A DNA stretch of 27,133 nt from JAXHTY01 sp034189225 (GTDB lineage: Bacteria; Desulfobacterota; Desulfobacteria; Desulfobacterales; Desulfosudaceae): positions 1 to 27,133 of the forward strand of contig JAXHVL010000117.1 in assembly GCA_034189225.1 (NCBI GenBank), in the 5' to 3' direction. The translations under genes and the position numbers were made by a program. Below the pieces are notes generated by a model. The model ran no database searches, was not told where the DNA came from, and saw nothing but the letters and a program-made list of their open reading frames with translations. Below are positions 16,156-22,932 of this stretch, piece after piece. Position 1 is the first letter of the stretch. The number at the start of each line of letters is the position of its first letter.

Positions 16156-16173
16156 CCATTTATGGATAGACAC
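16156..16173. repeat. Decayed MITE end at the ilvC stop codon
   Basis: CCATTTATGGATAGACAC resembles the end of an inverted element (AATTTATGGATGGGCAC) with a few changes. Its last base provides the G of the ilvC TAG stop codon on the minus strand, the same arrangement as in ilvD. A matching left end was not found. Confidence 0.45.
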
Positions 16174-17222
16174 TACTTCCGGTTTTCCGGGCGCAGGGCG
16201 CGTACCGCCGCCCCGGTTTTCCACATCTCGGAATTCTTGATGGCGTTCAGTTCTTCAGTAAGTTTGTTCTTGTAATCGGGCGCGCTGTTTACCTCCAGGA
16301 CTCGCTTGGTTTCTTTGCCGGATTTAACGCTTTCGTACAGATCGTCGAAAACGGGAGCGACTGCATCCCGGAACTTGGCCGACCAGTCCAGCGCACCACG
16401 CTGGGCCGTGGCGCTGCAATTGGAGAACATCCAGTCCATGCCGTTTTCCGCAACCAGCCGGATGAGGCTCTGTGTGAGTTCTTCCACGGTCTCGTTGAAG
16501 GCCTCGCTGGGTGAATGCCCGTTTTTCCTGAGAACGTTGTACTGGGCTTCCATGGTGCCGGCCAGGCAGCCCATGAGCACGCCCCGTTCGCCGGTGAGGT
16601 CACTGAATACCTCTTTTTCAAAGGTGGTGGGAAAGAGGTAACCCGACCCGATAGCGATCCCCAGGGCCAGCGTCCGTTCTTCGGCGCGGCCGGTGGCGTC
16701 CTGGAATACCGCGTAGCTGGAGTTGATGCCGCTGCCGTCCAGGAAATTCCGGCGCACGTTTGTGCCCGAACCCTTGGGAGCCACCAGGATTACATCCACG
16801 TTATCGGGCGGAATGATGCCGGTCTGGTCCTTGTACACAATGCCGAAACCGTGGGAGAAGTAAACGGCGTCGCCTTCGTTCAGGCACTCTTTTACCTTGG
16901 GCCACACCGCCACCTGGCCGGCGTCCGACATCAGCATCTTGATGATGGTGCCCTGCTTGGCCGCTTCTTCAATGGGAAACAGGGTTTCGCCGGGCACAAA
17001 GCCGTCGGCAACGGCCTTTTCCCAGTATTCGTCGCCTTCCAGCTGGCCGATGATTACTTCAAAACCATTGTCCTTGAGGTTGAGCGCCTGGGCCGGCCCC
17101 TGGACGCCGTAACCCAGAACGGTGATGGTCTCTTTTTTCAATACCTCTGTGGCTTTTTCCATGGTGAATTCATCCGATGTCACCACGTTTTCTTTGACCC
17201 CGCCGAAATCGATGTTTGGCAT
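16173..17222 (-). CDS. ilvC: Ketol-acid reductoisomerase
   Basis: A 349-residue class I enzyme that isomerises and reduces acetolactate or acetohydroxybutyrate. The Rossmann fingerprint GYGVQGPAQALN is at residues 37-48. Catalytic and metal-binding residues are H125 (SHGFGI), K151, D209 and E213 (DLTGERG). The cofactor-specificity loop after beta-2 reads IIGQLEGDEYWEKA (residues 57-70). Related enzymes of this length group that use NADPH carry Arg, Lys and Ser there to hold the 2'-phosphate, whereas here these positions are Leu61, Glu62 and Asp64. This suggests NADH preference (inference). The ATG at 17222 has AAGGAG upstream. The stop codon TAG is completed by a decayed MITE end. Confidence 0.96.
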   Translation of the reverse strand: MPNIDFGGVKENVVTSDEFTMEKATEVLKKETITVLGYGVQGPAQALNLKDNGFEVIIGQLEGDEYWEKAVADGFVPGETLFPIEEAAKQGTIIKMLMSDAGQVAVWPKVKECLNEGDAVYFSHGFGIVYKDQTGIIPPDNVDVILVAPKGSGTNVRRNFLDGSGINSSYAVFQDATGRAEERTLALGIAIGSGYLFPTTFEKEVFSDLTGERGVLMGCLAGTMEAQYNVLRKNGHSPSEAFNETVEELTQSLIRLVAENGMDWMFSNCSATAQRGALDWSAKFRDAVAPVFDDLYESVKSGKETKRVLEVNSAPDYKNKLTEELNAIKNSEMWKTGAAVRALRPENRK

Positions 17223-17327
17223 TTTTTTCTCCTTTTTTATGTTCGGTTAAAATGAATAAAAATTATCAATTTTGCTCTCACAAAGCGCACCAATAGCTTA
17301 ATGTTAATTCTTGAAGCGTTTGTAACG

Positions 17328-17528
17328 TCAAGGTTGGCGTTTCAGTTTAGTTCCTTCGGTATCGAAATCGGTATCGAGATCGGTATCGATTGGCTGGCCC
17401 GTAGCCATTGATCCCGGGCCGGTCGGTTGACGCCGTTCAGATTTGGCGGCTTTTTCGTAAACCCAAGCAACATAGCCTATTGAAAGTCGATAGACATCAA
17501 GCTTTTCATGTCCAAGTGTCATTTTCAT
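17328..17528 (-). pseudogene. Remnant of a four-helix bundle (23S rRNA IVS-type) protein
   Basis: A 66-codon frame whose first 25 residues (GHEKLDVYRLSIGYVAWVYE) match the N-terminal helix of the four-helix bundle proteins encoded in 23S rRNA intervening sequences and elsewhere in genomes. The body of the family (the remaining three helices, about 80 residues) is missing. It is replaced by a short tail with Asp-Thr repeats (IDTDLDTDFDTE) encoded by GGTATCGA-type DNA repeats. It lies in the 350-bp gap between ilvN and ilvC, interrupting an otherwise compact operon, and is best read as an internally deleted relic. No function is expected. Confidence 0.6.
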
Positions 17529-17574
17529 TTCCTTTGATCCCGATCCCGATTTTGATTTTTTCCAACTATATGAC

Positions 17575-18066
17575 TTATCGCGACTCCCGGTGCAGGGCGA
17601 TATTGCCCGTTCGGGCGATTTCCTTGATCCCGATGGGGGTCAGAAGTGTGAGAATGGCCTGCAGCTTTTCATTGCTGCCCGTTACCTCAATGGTGTAATG
17701 CTCCGCACTCACATCCACCACCTTTCCGCGGAAGATATCCACGATCCGGAGGATTTCGGCCCGGTTTTCCGGTTTTGCCTTCACCTTTATAAGAATCAGT
17801 TCCCGCTGGACATACTGGGTTCCGGTGAGGTCATAAACCTTGATCACGTTGATCAGTTTGTTCAGCTGTTTTTTAATCTGTTCGATGATGGCCTCGTCGC
17901 CCATGGTTACCATGGTCAGCCGGGATATCCGCGGATCGGTGGTCTCCGCCACACACAGGCTTTCAATGTTGTATCCGCGGCCGGAAAACAGCCCCACAAT
18001 ACGGGACAGCACGCCGGGCTGGTTGTCCACAAGAATTGAAATAATATGTTTGCTTTCGGTCGTCAT
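17575..18066 (-). CDS. ilvN: Acetolactate synthase small (regulatory) subunit
   Basis: A 163-residue regulatory subunit with an N-terminal ACT domain (HIISILVDNQPGVLSRIVGLF) that binds valine for feedback inhibition. A C-terminal domain from about residue 85 is typical of the IlvN/IlvH family. The NQPGVLSR loop with its conserved asparagine and glycine is intact. The ATG at 18066 has AAGGAAG 6-7 nt upstream. It follows ilvB by 43 nt and works as its partner. The usual length for IlvH-type subunits is about 160 residues. The symbol ilvH would be equally valid. Confidence 0.95.
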   Translation of the reverse strand: MTTESKHIISILVDNQPGVLSRIVGLFSGRGYNIESLCVAETTDPRISRLTMVTMGDEAIIEQIKKQLNKLINVIKVYDLTGTQYVQRELILIKVKAKPENRAEILRIVDIFRGKVVDVSAEHYTIEVTGSNEKLQAILTLLTPIGIKEIARTGNIALHRESR

Positions 18067-18109
18067 GTGCTCTTCCTTTGTGTAACAGTTGCGCCCAAAG
18101 TTTTTTATA

Positions 18110-19804
18110 TCAGACTAAAATCATATTGGTTATGGGCGACCCCGCCGGCACCATGGGGTAGACATTTTCTTCCGGTTCCACCACAAAATCCATGATCACC
18201 GGGCCGTCCGTGTCCAGGGCCTTCTGAATGACCGCCTCCACCTCCTCCGGTTTTTCGGCCCGCAGCCCCAACGCACCGTAAGCTTCGGCCAGCTTGACGA
18301 AATCCGGGGCGTCGCTCATGCTGGTGTGGGCATACCGCTTATCGTAAAACAGTTCCTGCCACTGCCGCACCATGCCGAGAAACCCGTTGTTCAGGATGGC
18401 CACTTTCACTGGCAGCTTGTGGCTGACCGCGGTCATCATTTCCTGGATGTTCATCTGGATGCTGCCGTCGCCGGCGATGTCGATGACTGTCTGATCCGGG
18501 CAGGCCACCTGCGCGCCGATCGCCGCGGGAAGGCCGTAGCCCATCACGCCCAGGCCGCCGGAAGTGGCGAACTGGCCCGGCCGCGTGTAATGGTAATACT
18601 GGGCGGCCCACATCTGGTTCTGTCCCACCTCTGTGGTGATGATGGCCTCGCCCCGGGTGAGTTCGTATAGCTTTTCCACCACATACTGGGGCTTGATCTT
18701 ATCTTTCTGGTCATAGGCCAGGGGATTGGTCTTTTTCCACTGCTCAATGGTTTCGCGCCATTTGTCACGGCTTTTTCGGGTGTCCTCGCTGATGGTGGTT
18801 TTCTGTTCCCCCACCATTTTGCTAAGATGACCCAGCGCCGCCTTGCAGTCTCCCACCACGGGTATGGAAACCGCCACATTTTTATGGATCGAGGTGGGGT
18901 CGATGTCAATGTGCACAATCTGGGCATTTGAGGCGAACTCGTCGGTTTTGCCCGTTACCCGGTCGTCAAACCGGACGCCCACGGCTATGAGCAGATCGCA
19001 TTCAGCTAGGGACATGTTGGCCCGGTAGGTGCCATGCATGCCAGGCATGCCCAGCCATAGGGGGTCGGTGCCCGGGAATGCCCCCAGCCCCATCAGGGTC
19101 GATGTAACCGGTATGCCCGTTTGCCGGGCAAAGGCGGTCAGTTCGGCAGAAGCGCCCGATGAGATGATGCCGCCCCCTGAAAAAATTACCGGCTTTTCCG
19201 ACGTCTTGACCAGGTCGATGACCTTGCGCAGCTGCTTTACATTGGGCGCGTAGTTCGGGTTATACGACTTGAGCTTGATGTCCTTGATGTTCTTGTATTC
19301 GGTTCTGGCATTGATTACGTCCTTGGGCATGTCGATGAGGACCGGACCGGGCCTTCCGGAAGACGCCAGATAAAAGGCCTCTTTGATGGTCCGTTCCAGG
19401 TCGTTCACATCCTTGACCAGGTAATTGTGCTTGGTGCACGGTCGGGATATGCCCACGATATCCACTTCCTGAAAGGCGTCGTTGCCGATAAGCGGCGTTG
19501 GAACCTGGCCGGTGAAGATTACCACGGGAATGGAATCCAGATACGCCGACGCAATGCCGGTGATGGTATTGGTCGCGCCCGGCCCGGAGGTGACCAGGCA
19601 CACACCGGTTTTGCCGCAGACCCGGGCATAGGCATCGGCGGCATGGACGGCCCCCTGCTCCTGCCGGACCAAAATGTGCTTGAAGTCCGTGTTCAGAAGT
19701 TCGTTGTAGACGTCAAGAACCGCTCCGCCTGGATAGCCGAAGATCGTGTCCACCTCTTCCTCTTTCAACGCTTTCATCAGAATTTGCGCGCCTGTCAGCT
19801 CCAT
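18110..19804 (-). CDS. ilvB: Acetolactate synthase large (catalytic) subunit
   Basis: A 564-residue thiamine diphosphate enzyme that forms acetolactate from two pyruvates or acetohydroxybutyrate from pyruvate and 2-ketobutyrate. The catalytic glutamate is E49 in RQEQGAVHAADAYAR. The flavin-binding central domain follows, and the C-terminal ThDP/Mg motif is GDGSIQMNIQEMMTA...ILNNGFLG. The ATG at 19804 has GGGAAGG 5-6 nt upstream. A 141-bp MITE separates it from ilvD, and ilvN follows after 43 nt. In this operon 2-ketobutyrate would come from citramalate. Confidence 0.97.
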   Translation of the reverse strand: MELTGAQILMKALKEEEVDTIFGYPGGAVLDVYNELLNTDFKHILVRQEQGAVHAADAYARVCGKTGVCLVTSGPGATNTITGIASAYLDSIPVVIFTGQVPTPLIGNDAFQEVDIVGISRPCTKHNYLVKDVNDLERTIKEAFYLASSGRPGPVLIDMPKDVINARTEYKNIKDIKLKSYNPNYAPNVKQLRKVIDLVKTSEKPVIFSGGGIISSGASAELTAFARQTGIPVTSTLMGLGAFPGTDPLWLGMPGMHGTYRANMSLAECDLLIAVGVRFDDRVTGKTDEFASNAQIVHIDIDPTSIHKNVAVSIPVVGDCKAALGHLSKMVGEQKTTISEDTRKSRDKWRETIEQWKKTNPLAYDQKDKIKPQYVVEKLYELTRGEAIITTEVGQNQMWAAQYYHYTRPGQFATSGGLGVMGYGLPAAIGAQVACPDQTVIDIAGDGSIQMNIQEMMTAVSHKLPVKVAILNNGFLGMVRQWQELFYDKRYAHTSMSDAPDFVKLAEAYGALGLRAEKPEEVEAVIQKALDTDGPVIMDFVVEPEENVYPMVPAGSPITNMILV

Positions 19805-19829
19805 TGCGCCTTCCCTTTCATATTATTTA

Positions 19830-19970
19830 GTGTCCGTCCAGAAATTAGATATTTTGGTCGAGTTCAAGAAAGGCGAAAATTTTAACCGGAGGAATACTTG
19901 GCGTATTTTGAGGATTAAAATTTGAGCCTGACACAGAAATCGGGCAAAATAGCAATTTATGGATGGGCAC
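19830..19970 (-). mobile_element. MITE-like element, copy B (inverted, 141 bp)
   Basis: Inverted copy of the 141-bp element, differing from the copy at 24561-24701 at two positions. It is flanked by perfect TATTTA duplications (19824-19829, 19971-19976). It lies between ilvD and ilvB; its terminal base is the last base of the ilvD TAG stop codon. Removing the element and one duplication would restore a TAA stop after the same final lysine, so the insertion left the protein unchanged. Confidence 0.85.
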
Positions 19971-21637
19971 TATTTAAACACTGCCCCCGTATTAGCGGAG
20001 GATACCAGCCGGGCGTAACGCGCCATATAACCCGTTGTGATTTTCGGGGCCGGCTGAGTCCATTGGTCCAGTCGCTTGTTGATCTCGGCGTCCTCCACCT
20101 TCAGGGTGATGGATTTGTTCGGTATGTCGATGGCGATCCGGTCGCCTTCCTGTACAGCGCCGATGGGACCCTTTTCCATGGCCTCGGGGGAAACATGGCC
20201 GATGGCCGCACCCTTGGTGCCCCCGGAAAAACGGCCATCCGTTATAAGGGCGACATTGGTGTCCAGCCCCATGCCGGCCAGTGCCGAGGTAGGGGTCAGC
20301 ATCTCGCGCATGCCCGGTCCTCCCTTGGGGCCTTCGTAGCGTATCACCACCACGTCGCCTTCTTTTATTTTGCCGTCCATGATGGCGGCGGTGGCGTCTT
20401 CCTCGGATTCAAACACCCGGGCCGGGCCTTCATGGTTCAGCATGCTGTCCAGCACGGCGGATTGTTTGACCACGCATCCGTCCGGCGCCAGGTTGCCGAA
20501 CAGCACGGCCAGACCGCCCTCGGCATGATGGGGCGCATCAATGGTGCGGATGACATCGTTGTCAGCCGGCTTGGCGGATTCTATGTTTTCCCCCACTGTT
20601 TTCCCTGTCACGGTCAGGCACGACAGATCGATCAGGTCGGCCCGGGAGAGTTCTTTCAGGATGGCGCTGATGCCGCCGGCGTTGTTCAGGTCCTCGATAT
20701 GGTTGGGGCCGGCCGGGCTGAGGGAGCATAGATGCGGCGCCACCTTGCTGACCTCGTTGATCATTTCCAGGCTGATGGGCATCCCGGTCTCGTTGGCGAT
20801 GGCCGTTAGATGGAGCACCGTATTGGTGGAGCAGCCCAGTGCCATGTCAACGGCCAGCGCATTGCGGAATGCCGCCTTGGTCATGATCTGATCCGGCGTG
20901 ATGTTTTTTTCATAAAGGTCGAGAATCCGCATGCCGGCCTGTTTGGCCAGTCTCAGGCGCTCGGCCATGACCGCCGGAACGGTGCCGTTGCCGGCAAGGC
21001 CCATGCCTATGGCCTCGGTGAGGCAGTTCATGGAATTGGCCGTGAACATGCCGGAGCATGAGCCGCAGGTAGGGCAGGCTGCATTTTCTATGGGCGTGAG
21101 TTCCGCCTCGCTCATGCGGCCGGAGCGGACCGCGCCCACCGCCTCAAAAACGGAGATCAGGTCCACCTTTTTGTTTTTTTCTTTTGGATGCCGGCCTGCC
21201 AGCATGGGCCCGCCGCTGATAAAGATGGCGGGAATGTTCAGCCGTGCCGCCGCCATGAGCATCCCCGGCACGATCTTGTCGCAGTTGGGAATCATGACGA
21301 TGGCGTCAAAGGCGTGGGCCGTGGCCATGATTTCAATGGAATCGGCGATCAGTTCCCGGCTGCCCAGAGAGTATTTCATGCCGATGTGGTTCATGGCAAT
21401 GCCGTCGCACACCCCGATGGTGGAAAACTCAAGGGGTGTGCCGCCGGCCATGTAAACGCCGTCTTTGACCGCCCTGCCGATCTTGGCAAGGTCGGCGTGG
21501 CCCGGAACGATTTCGTTGGCCGAGTTGGCGACTCCGATAATCGGCCGTCGAATCTCTTCGTCCGTGTACCCCATTGATTTTAACAGCGCCCGGTGCGGCG
21601 CCCGTGCCAGGCCTTCCTTCATGGATTTGCTCTTCAT
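19970..21637 (-). CDS. ilvD: Dihydroxy-acid dehydratase
   Basis: Dehydrates 2,3-dihydroxy acids to 2-keto acids, the shared third step of valine and isoleucine synthesis, using an Fe-S cluster. Cluster-related cysteines are visible in PNCDKIVPGM and CPTCGSCSGMFTANSMNCL, and the C-terminal DGRFSGGTKGAAIGHVSPEA is a family signature. The start is the ATG at 21637 with AAGGAG 9-10 nt upstream, giving 555 residues; a further 12 open codons upstream have no ribosome binding site. It is the first structural gene of the operon, about 100 nt after the attenuator terminator. Its stop codon is formed jointly by the target duplication and the MITE end. Confidence 0.96.
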   Translation of the reverse strand: MKSKSMKEGLARAPHRALLKSMGYTDEEIRRPIIGVANSANEIVPGHADLAKIGRAVKDGVYMAGGTPLEFSTIGVCDGIAMNHIGMKYSLGSRELIADSIEIMATAHAFDAIVMIPNCDKIVPGMLMAAARLNIPAIFISGGPMLAGRHPKEKNKKVDLISVFEAVGAVRSGRMSEAELTPIENAACPTCGSCSGMFTANSMNCLTEAIGMGLAGNGTVPAVMAERLRLAKQAGMRILDLYEKNITPDQIMTKAAFRNALAVDMALGCSTNTVLHLTAIANETGMPISLEMINEVSKVAPHLCSLSPAGPNHIEDLNNAGGISAILKELSRADLIDLSCLTVTGKTVGENIESAKPADNDVIRTIDAPHHAEGGLAVLFGNLAPDGCVVKQSAVLDSMLNHEGPARVFESEEDATAAIMDGKIKEGDVVVIRYEGPKGGPGMREMLTPTSALAGMGLDTNVALITDGRFSGGTKGAAIGHVSPEAMEKGPIGAVQEGDRIAIDIPNKSITLKVEDAEINKRLDQWTQPAPKITTGYMARYARLVSSANTGAVFK

Positions 21638-21733
21638 TTTTCTCTCTCCTTGATAGCTTCGTAAAACGTTCAATTACGCAGCCATCCCAGTTCTGACTTT
21701 TTATATGAGACCATCAAGTCTGTCACTTTCAGT

Positions 21734-21773
21734 AAAAAAAAAACCGTTATCAGTGGCTGATAACGGTTTTTTT
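21734..21773 (-). terminator. Intrinsic terminator of the ilv attenuator (3:4 hairpin)
   Basis: Perfect 10-bp stem CCGTTATCAG / CTGATAACGG with a 3-nt loop, preceded by seven A and followed by ten T on the minus strand. It sits between the leader peptide gene and ilvD, so its only reasonable role is to control read-through into the operon. Confidence 0.92.
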
Positions 21774-21799
21774 AGAATATTTAAATATTTAAGCCATTA

Positions 21800-21886
21800 T
21801 CAGCCGCTTTGCCAACCCCGGAGAAGGACCCCGACGACCAGGCCAAGAAGAATAATAATGCCGATAATGGACAGATCATGCCTCAT
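21800..21886 (-). CDS. ilv operon leader peptide (28 residues)
   Basis: A 28-codon gene whose core is IIGIIILLGLVVGVLL: 5 Ile, 6 Leu and 3 Val, half of all residues. The ATG at 21886 has AAAGGA 6 nt upstream and lies about 30 nt downstream of a -10 element. The composition, position ahead of a terminator and ilvD, and small size match leader peptides of attenuated branched-chain operons in other proteobacteria. It could be mistaken for a small membrane protein, but the alternative hairpins argue for a leader. A longer open frame in the same phase (to 22117) starts upstream of the promoter and has no ribosome binding site. Confidence 0.88.
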   Translation of the reverse strand: MRHDLSIIGIIILLGLVVGVLLRGWQSG

Positions 21887-21917
21887 GGTTAATCCTTTAT
21901 TTATATAGAATTTCTCT

Positions 21918-21945
21918 ATTATCATCATTATTTGTTCAATGTCAA
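21918..21945 (-). promoter_or_regulatory. Sigma-70-type promoter of the ilv-leu operon
   Basis: TTGACA (21945-21940) and GATAAT (21923-21918) on the minus strand, separated by 16 bp. The -35 is a perfect match and the -10 matches at five of six positions. The start of transcription would be near 21910, just ahead of the leader peptide ribosome binding site. Confidence 0.8.
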
Positions 21946-21955
21946 GGGTATTTTT

Positions 21956-21990
21956 GACGGCTTCGTAAAAAGCTTCCAACCCCGCCGCGG
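21956..21990. repeat. Dispersed repeat, extended copy
   Basis: GACGGCTTCGTAAAAAGC followed by TTCCAACCCCGCCGCGG. It matches 26903-26937 at 33 of 35 positions. It lies immediately upstream of the ilv promoter. The remaining stretch 21991-22120 shows no supportable gene. Confidence 0.65.
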
Positions 21991-22120
21991 TGTTTTTGAC
22001 CATAACCTTCTGACGACACGGGGTCATCAAGTGAACGTTATTTTGAATCAGGTCCTTTTCAGTGACCGCCCCTGCTTGACGCATAAGCAGTAGCGGCGAA
22101 ATATCCGGGTTTAACACTTT

Positions 22121-22170
22121 AAAAAGCCGATAATGGGATTACCCCGCACCTGGAGGGAGCCGGCTTTTTT
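22121..22170. terminator. Probable bidirectional terminator hairpin
   Basis: AAAAAGCCG (22121-22129) pairs with CGGCTTTTT (22161-22169), with T-runs on both strands. The 31-nt interior contains a smaller GGG/CCC hairpin. On the minus strand it would end the STAS gene transcript before the ilv promoter. The structured interior leaves other roles possible. Confidence 0.5.
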
Positions 22171-22226
22171 ATATCAAAAGCGGATATCCAAATCGCTTTA
22201 AACGCACTGCAAAAAAATCCCCATGG

Positions 22227-22529
22227 CTACATGGGGAGCTCGTGCTCTGTCTGGGGCATGATGTCCGAAGCATTTGAGCCTGTAAACATAATGCTCGATC
22301 CGTTGGCCAGCTCCGATAGGTTGCGGGAAAACACATCCCGCCCGAAGCCGGATATGGAAACGCTTTTTATGTTCCGCGTATCCACAAATACCGTTTTGCC
22401 ATCCCTGCAATCGTGCTTCAGCTCATCAATAAGATCGCAGAGCGACATGTCGGTGAAGTCTCCGGTCAGTTCTAAATGGATGTCGCCGTCATTCTGTTGT
22501 CTGAAAATTTTAAATCTGGGTTCCATCAT
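22227..22529 (-). CDS. Small STAS-like domain protein
   Basis: A 100-residue protein with alternating strands and helices. DIHLELTGDFTDMSLCDLIDEL is followed by GKTVFVDTRNIKSVSISGFG and SIMFTGSNA, which resembles the STAS/anti-sigma antagonist pattern: an N-terminal strand-loop 'G.F...', then the 'D...I..IS..G' segment near the usual phosphoserine position. It has no signal or membrane segment. The ATG at 22529 (or the adjacent ATG at 22526) has a strong AGGAGGAG site. The gene lies downstream of the response regulator on the same strand, behind a possible sigma-54 promoter. The family call is tentative and its partner is not in the window. Confidence 0.55.
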   Translation of the reverse strand: MMEPRFKIFRQQNDGDIHLELTGDFTDMSLCDLIDELKHDCRDGKTVFVDTRNIKSVSISGFGRDVFSRNLSELANGSSIMFTGSNASDIMPQTEHELPM

Positions 22530-22604
22530 GACTCTCCTCCTGATCGGATGTCTTTTGCTGTTTTTGATTGCTTGAGACTAAACATTCAACGTACTATTCT
22601 TTCA

Positions 22605-22620
22605 ATCAAAAAGCATGCCA
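22605..22620 (-). promoter_or_regulatory. Possible sigma-54 promoter of the STAS-like gene
   Basis: The minus strand reads TGGCATGCTTTTTGAT, which fits TGGCAC-N5-TTGCA except at the last C of the -24 box and the GC of the -12 box (GA here). It is 76 bp upstream of the ATG. The response regulator next upstream is a sigma-54 activator, which makes the match more interesting. The defective -12 pair keeps confidence low. Confidence 0.35.
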
Positions 22621-22721
22621 AAACACTGTTCATGGAGGTTGTCAGTGAATTTTAAAGAAAAACGTCTGATAAACAAGAGGTTAGTGAAATCCAACGATCC
22701 TGGCTAAAATGTTTTGCTTAA

Positions 22722-22768
22722 CCATTTTGATGGGCAAGTCCCATGAAAATGGACATACTGAGTGTCCA
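22722..22768. repeat. Intergenic hairpin and GGACA/TGTCC palindrome
   Basis: CCATTTTGATGGG (22722-22734) and CCCATGAAAATGG (22740-22752) are complementary at 12 of 13 positions around a 5-nt loop. Overlapping its right arm is TGGACA-N7-TGTCCA (22750-22768). The rest of the 400-bp gap 22530-22932 shows no gene, only the possible promoter and the terminator listed separately. Confidence 0.5.
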
Positions 22769-22870
22769 ACGGGTTGGGGCAGACAGGCCTCCGCATAATT
22801 AATTTTGTAAAATATTGTTTTTATATCAAGTTGATATATGAAAAATCAGAGACGCTGAAAATGTACTGTG

Positions 22871-22888
22871 AAAAAGGACAAGTGTCCT
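22871..22888 (-). terminator. Possible terminator of the response regulator gene
   Basis: The minus strand reads AGGACACTTGTCCT followed by TTTT: a 5-bp stem with a 4-nt loop, 45 nt after the stop codon. It is short. The same GGACA/TGTCC half-sites recur at 22750-22768, so it could instead be a protein-binding site. Confidence 0.4.
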
Positions 22889-22932
22889 GTCGCGCTGGAC
22901 GATTGTGCCGGAAAACAGGAAAAAGTTCGAGA

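Larger units (their letters stand above)
21734..21886 (-). promoter_or_regulatory. Transcription attenuator of the ilvD-leuA operon
   Basis: Four RNA segments are visible on the minus strand. Segment 1, CCATTATCGGC (21870-21860), lies in leader codons 6-9. Segment 2, GGCTGATAATGG (21805-21794), spans the leader stop codon. Segment 3 is CCGTTATCAGCC (21766-21755) and segment 4 is CTGATAACGG (21753-21744). Segments 1:2 pair over 11 bp with one G-U, 2:3 over 12 bp with one G-U, and 3:4 forms the terminator. A ribosome stalled in the Ile/Leu/Val codons would cover segment 1, free 2 to pair with 3 and allow transcription. A ribosome reaching the stop would cover 2 and permit termination. Confidence 0.88.

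Noticed and set aside
21800..22117. A 105-codon frame covering the leader peptide and upstream sequence as a real protein
   Set aside because: Its GTG start has no ribosome binding site, the ilv promoter lies inside the frame, and its middle part is the dispersed repeat. Only the last 28 codons have good initiation signals.
22121..22170. A riboswitch, because of the conserved-looking interior of the hairpin
   Set aside because: It matches no riboswitch consensus I can recall and is better explained as a terminator with T-runs on both strands.
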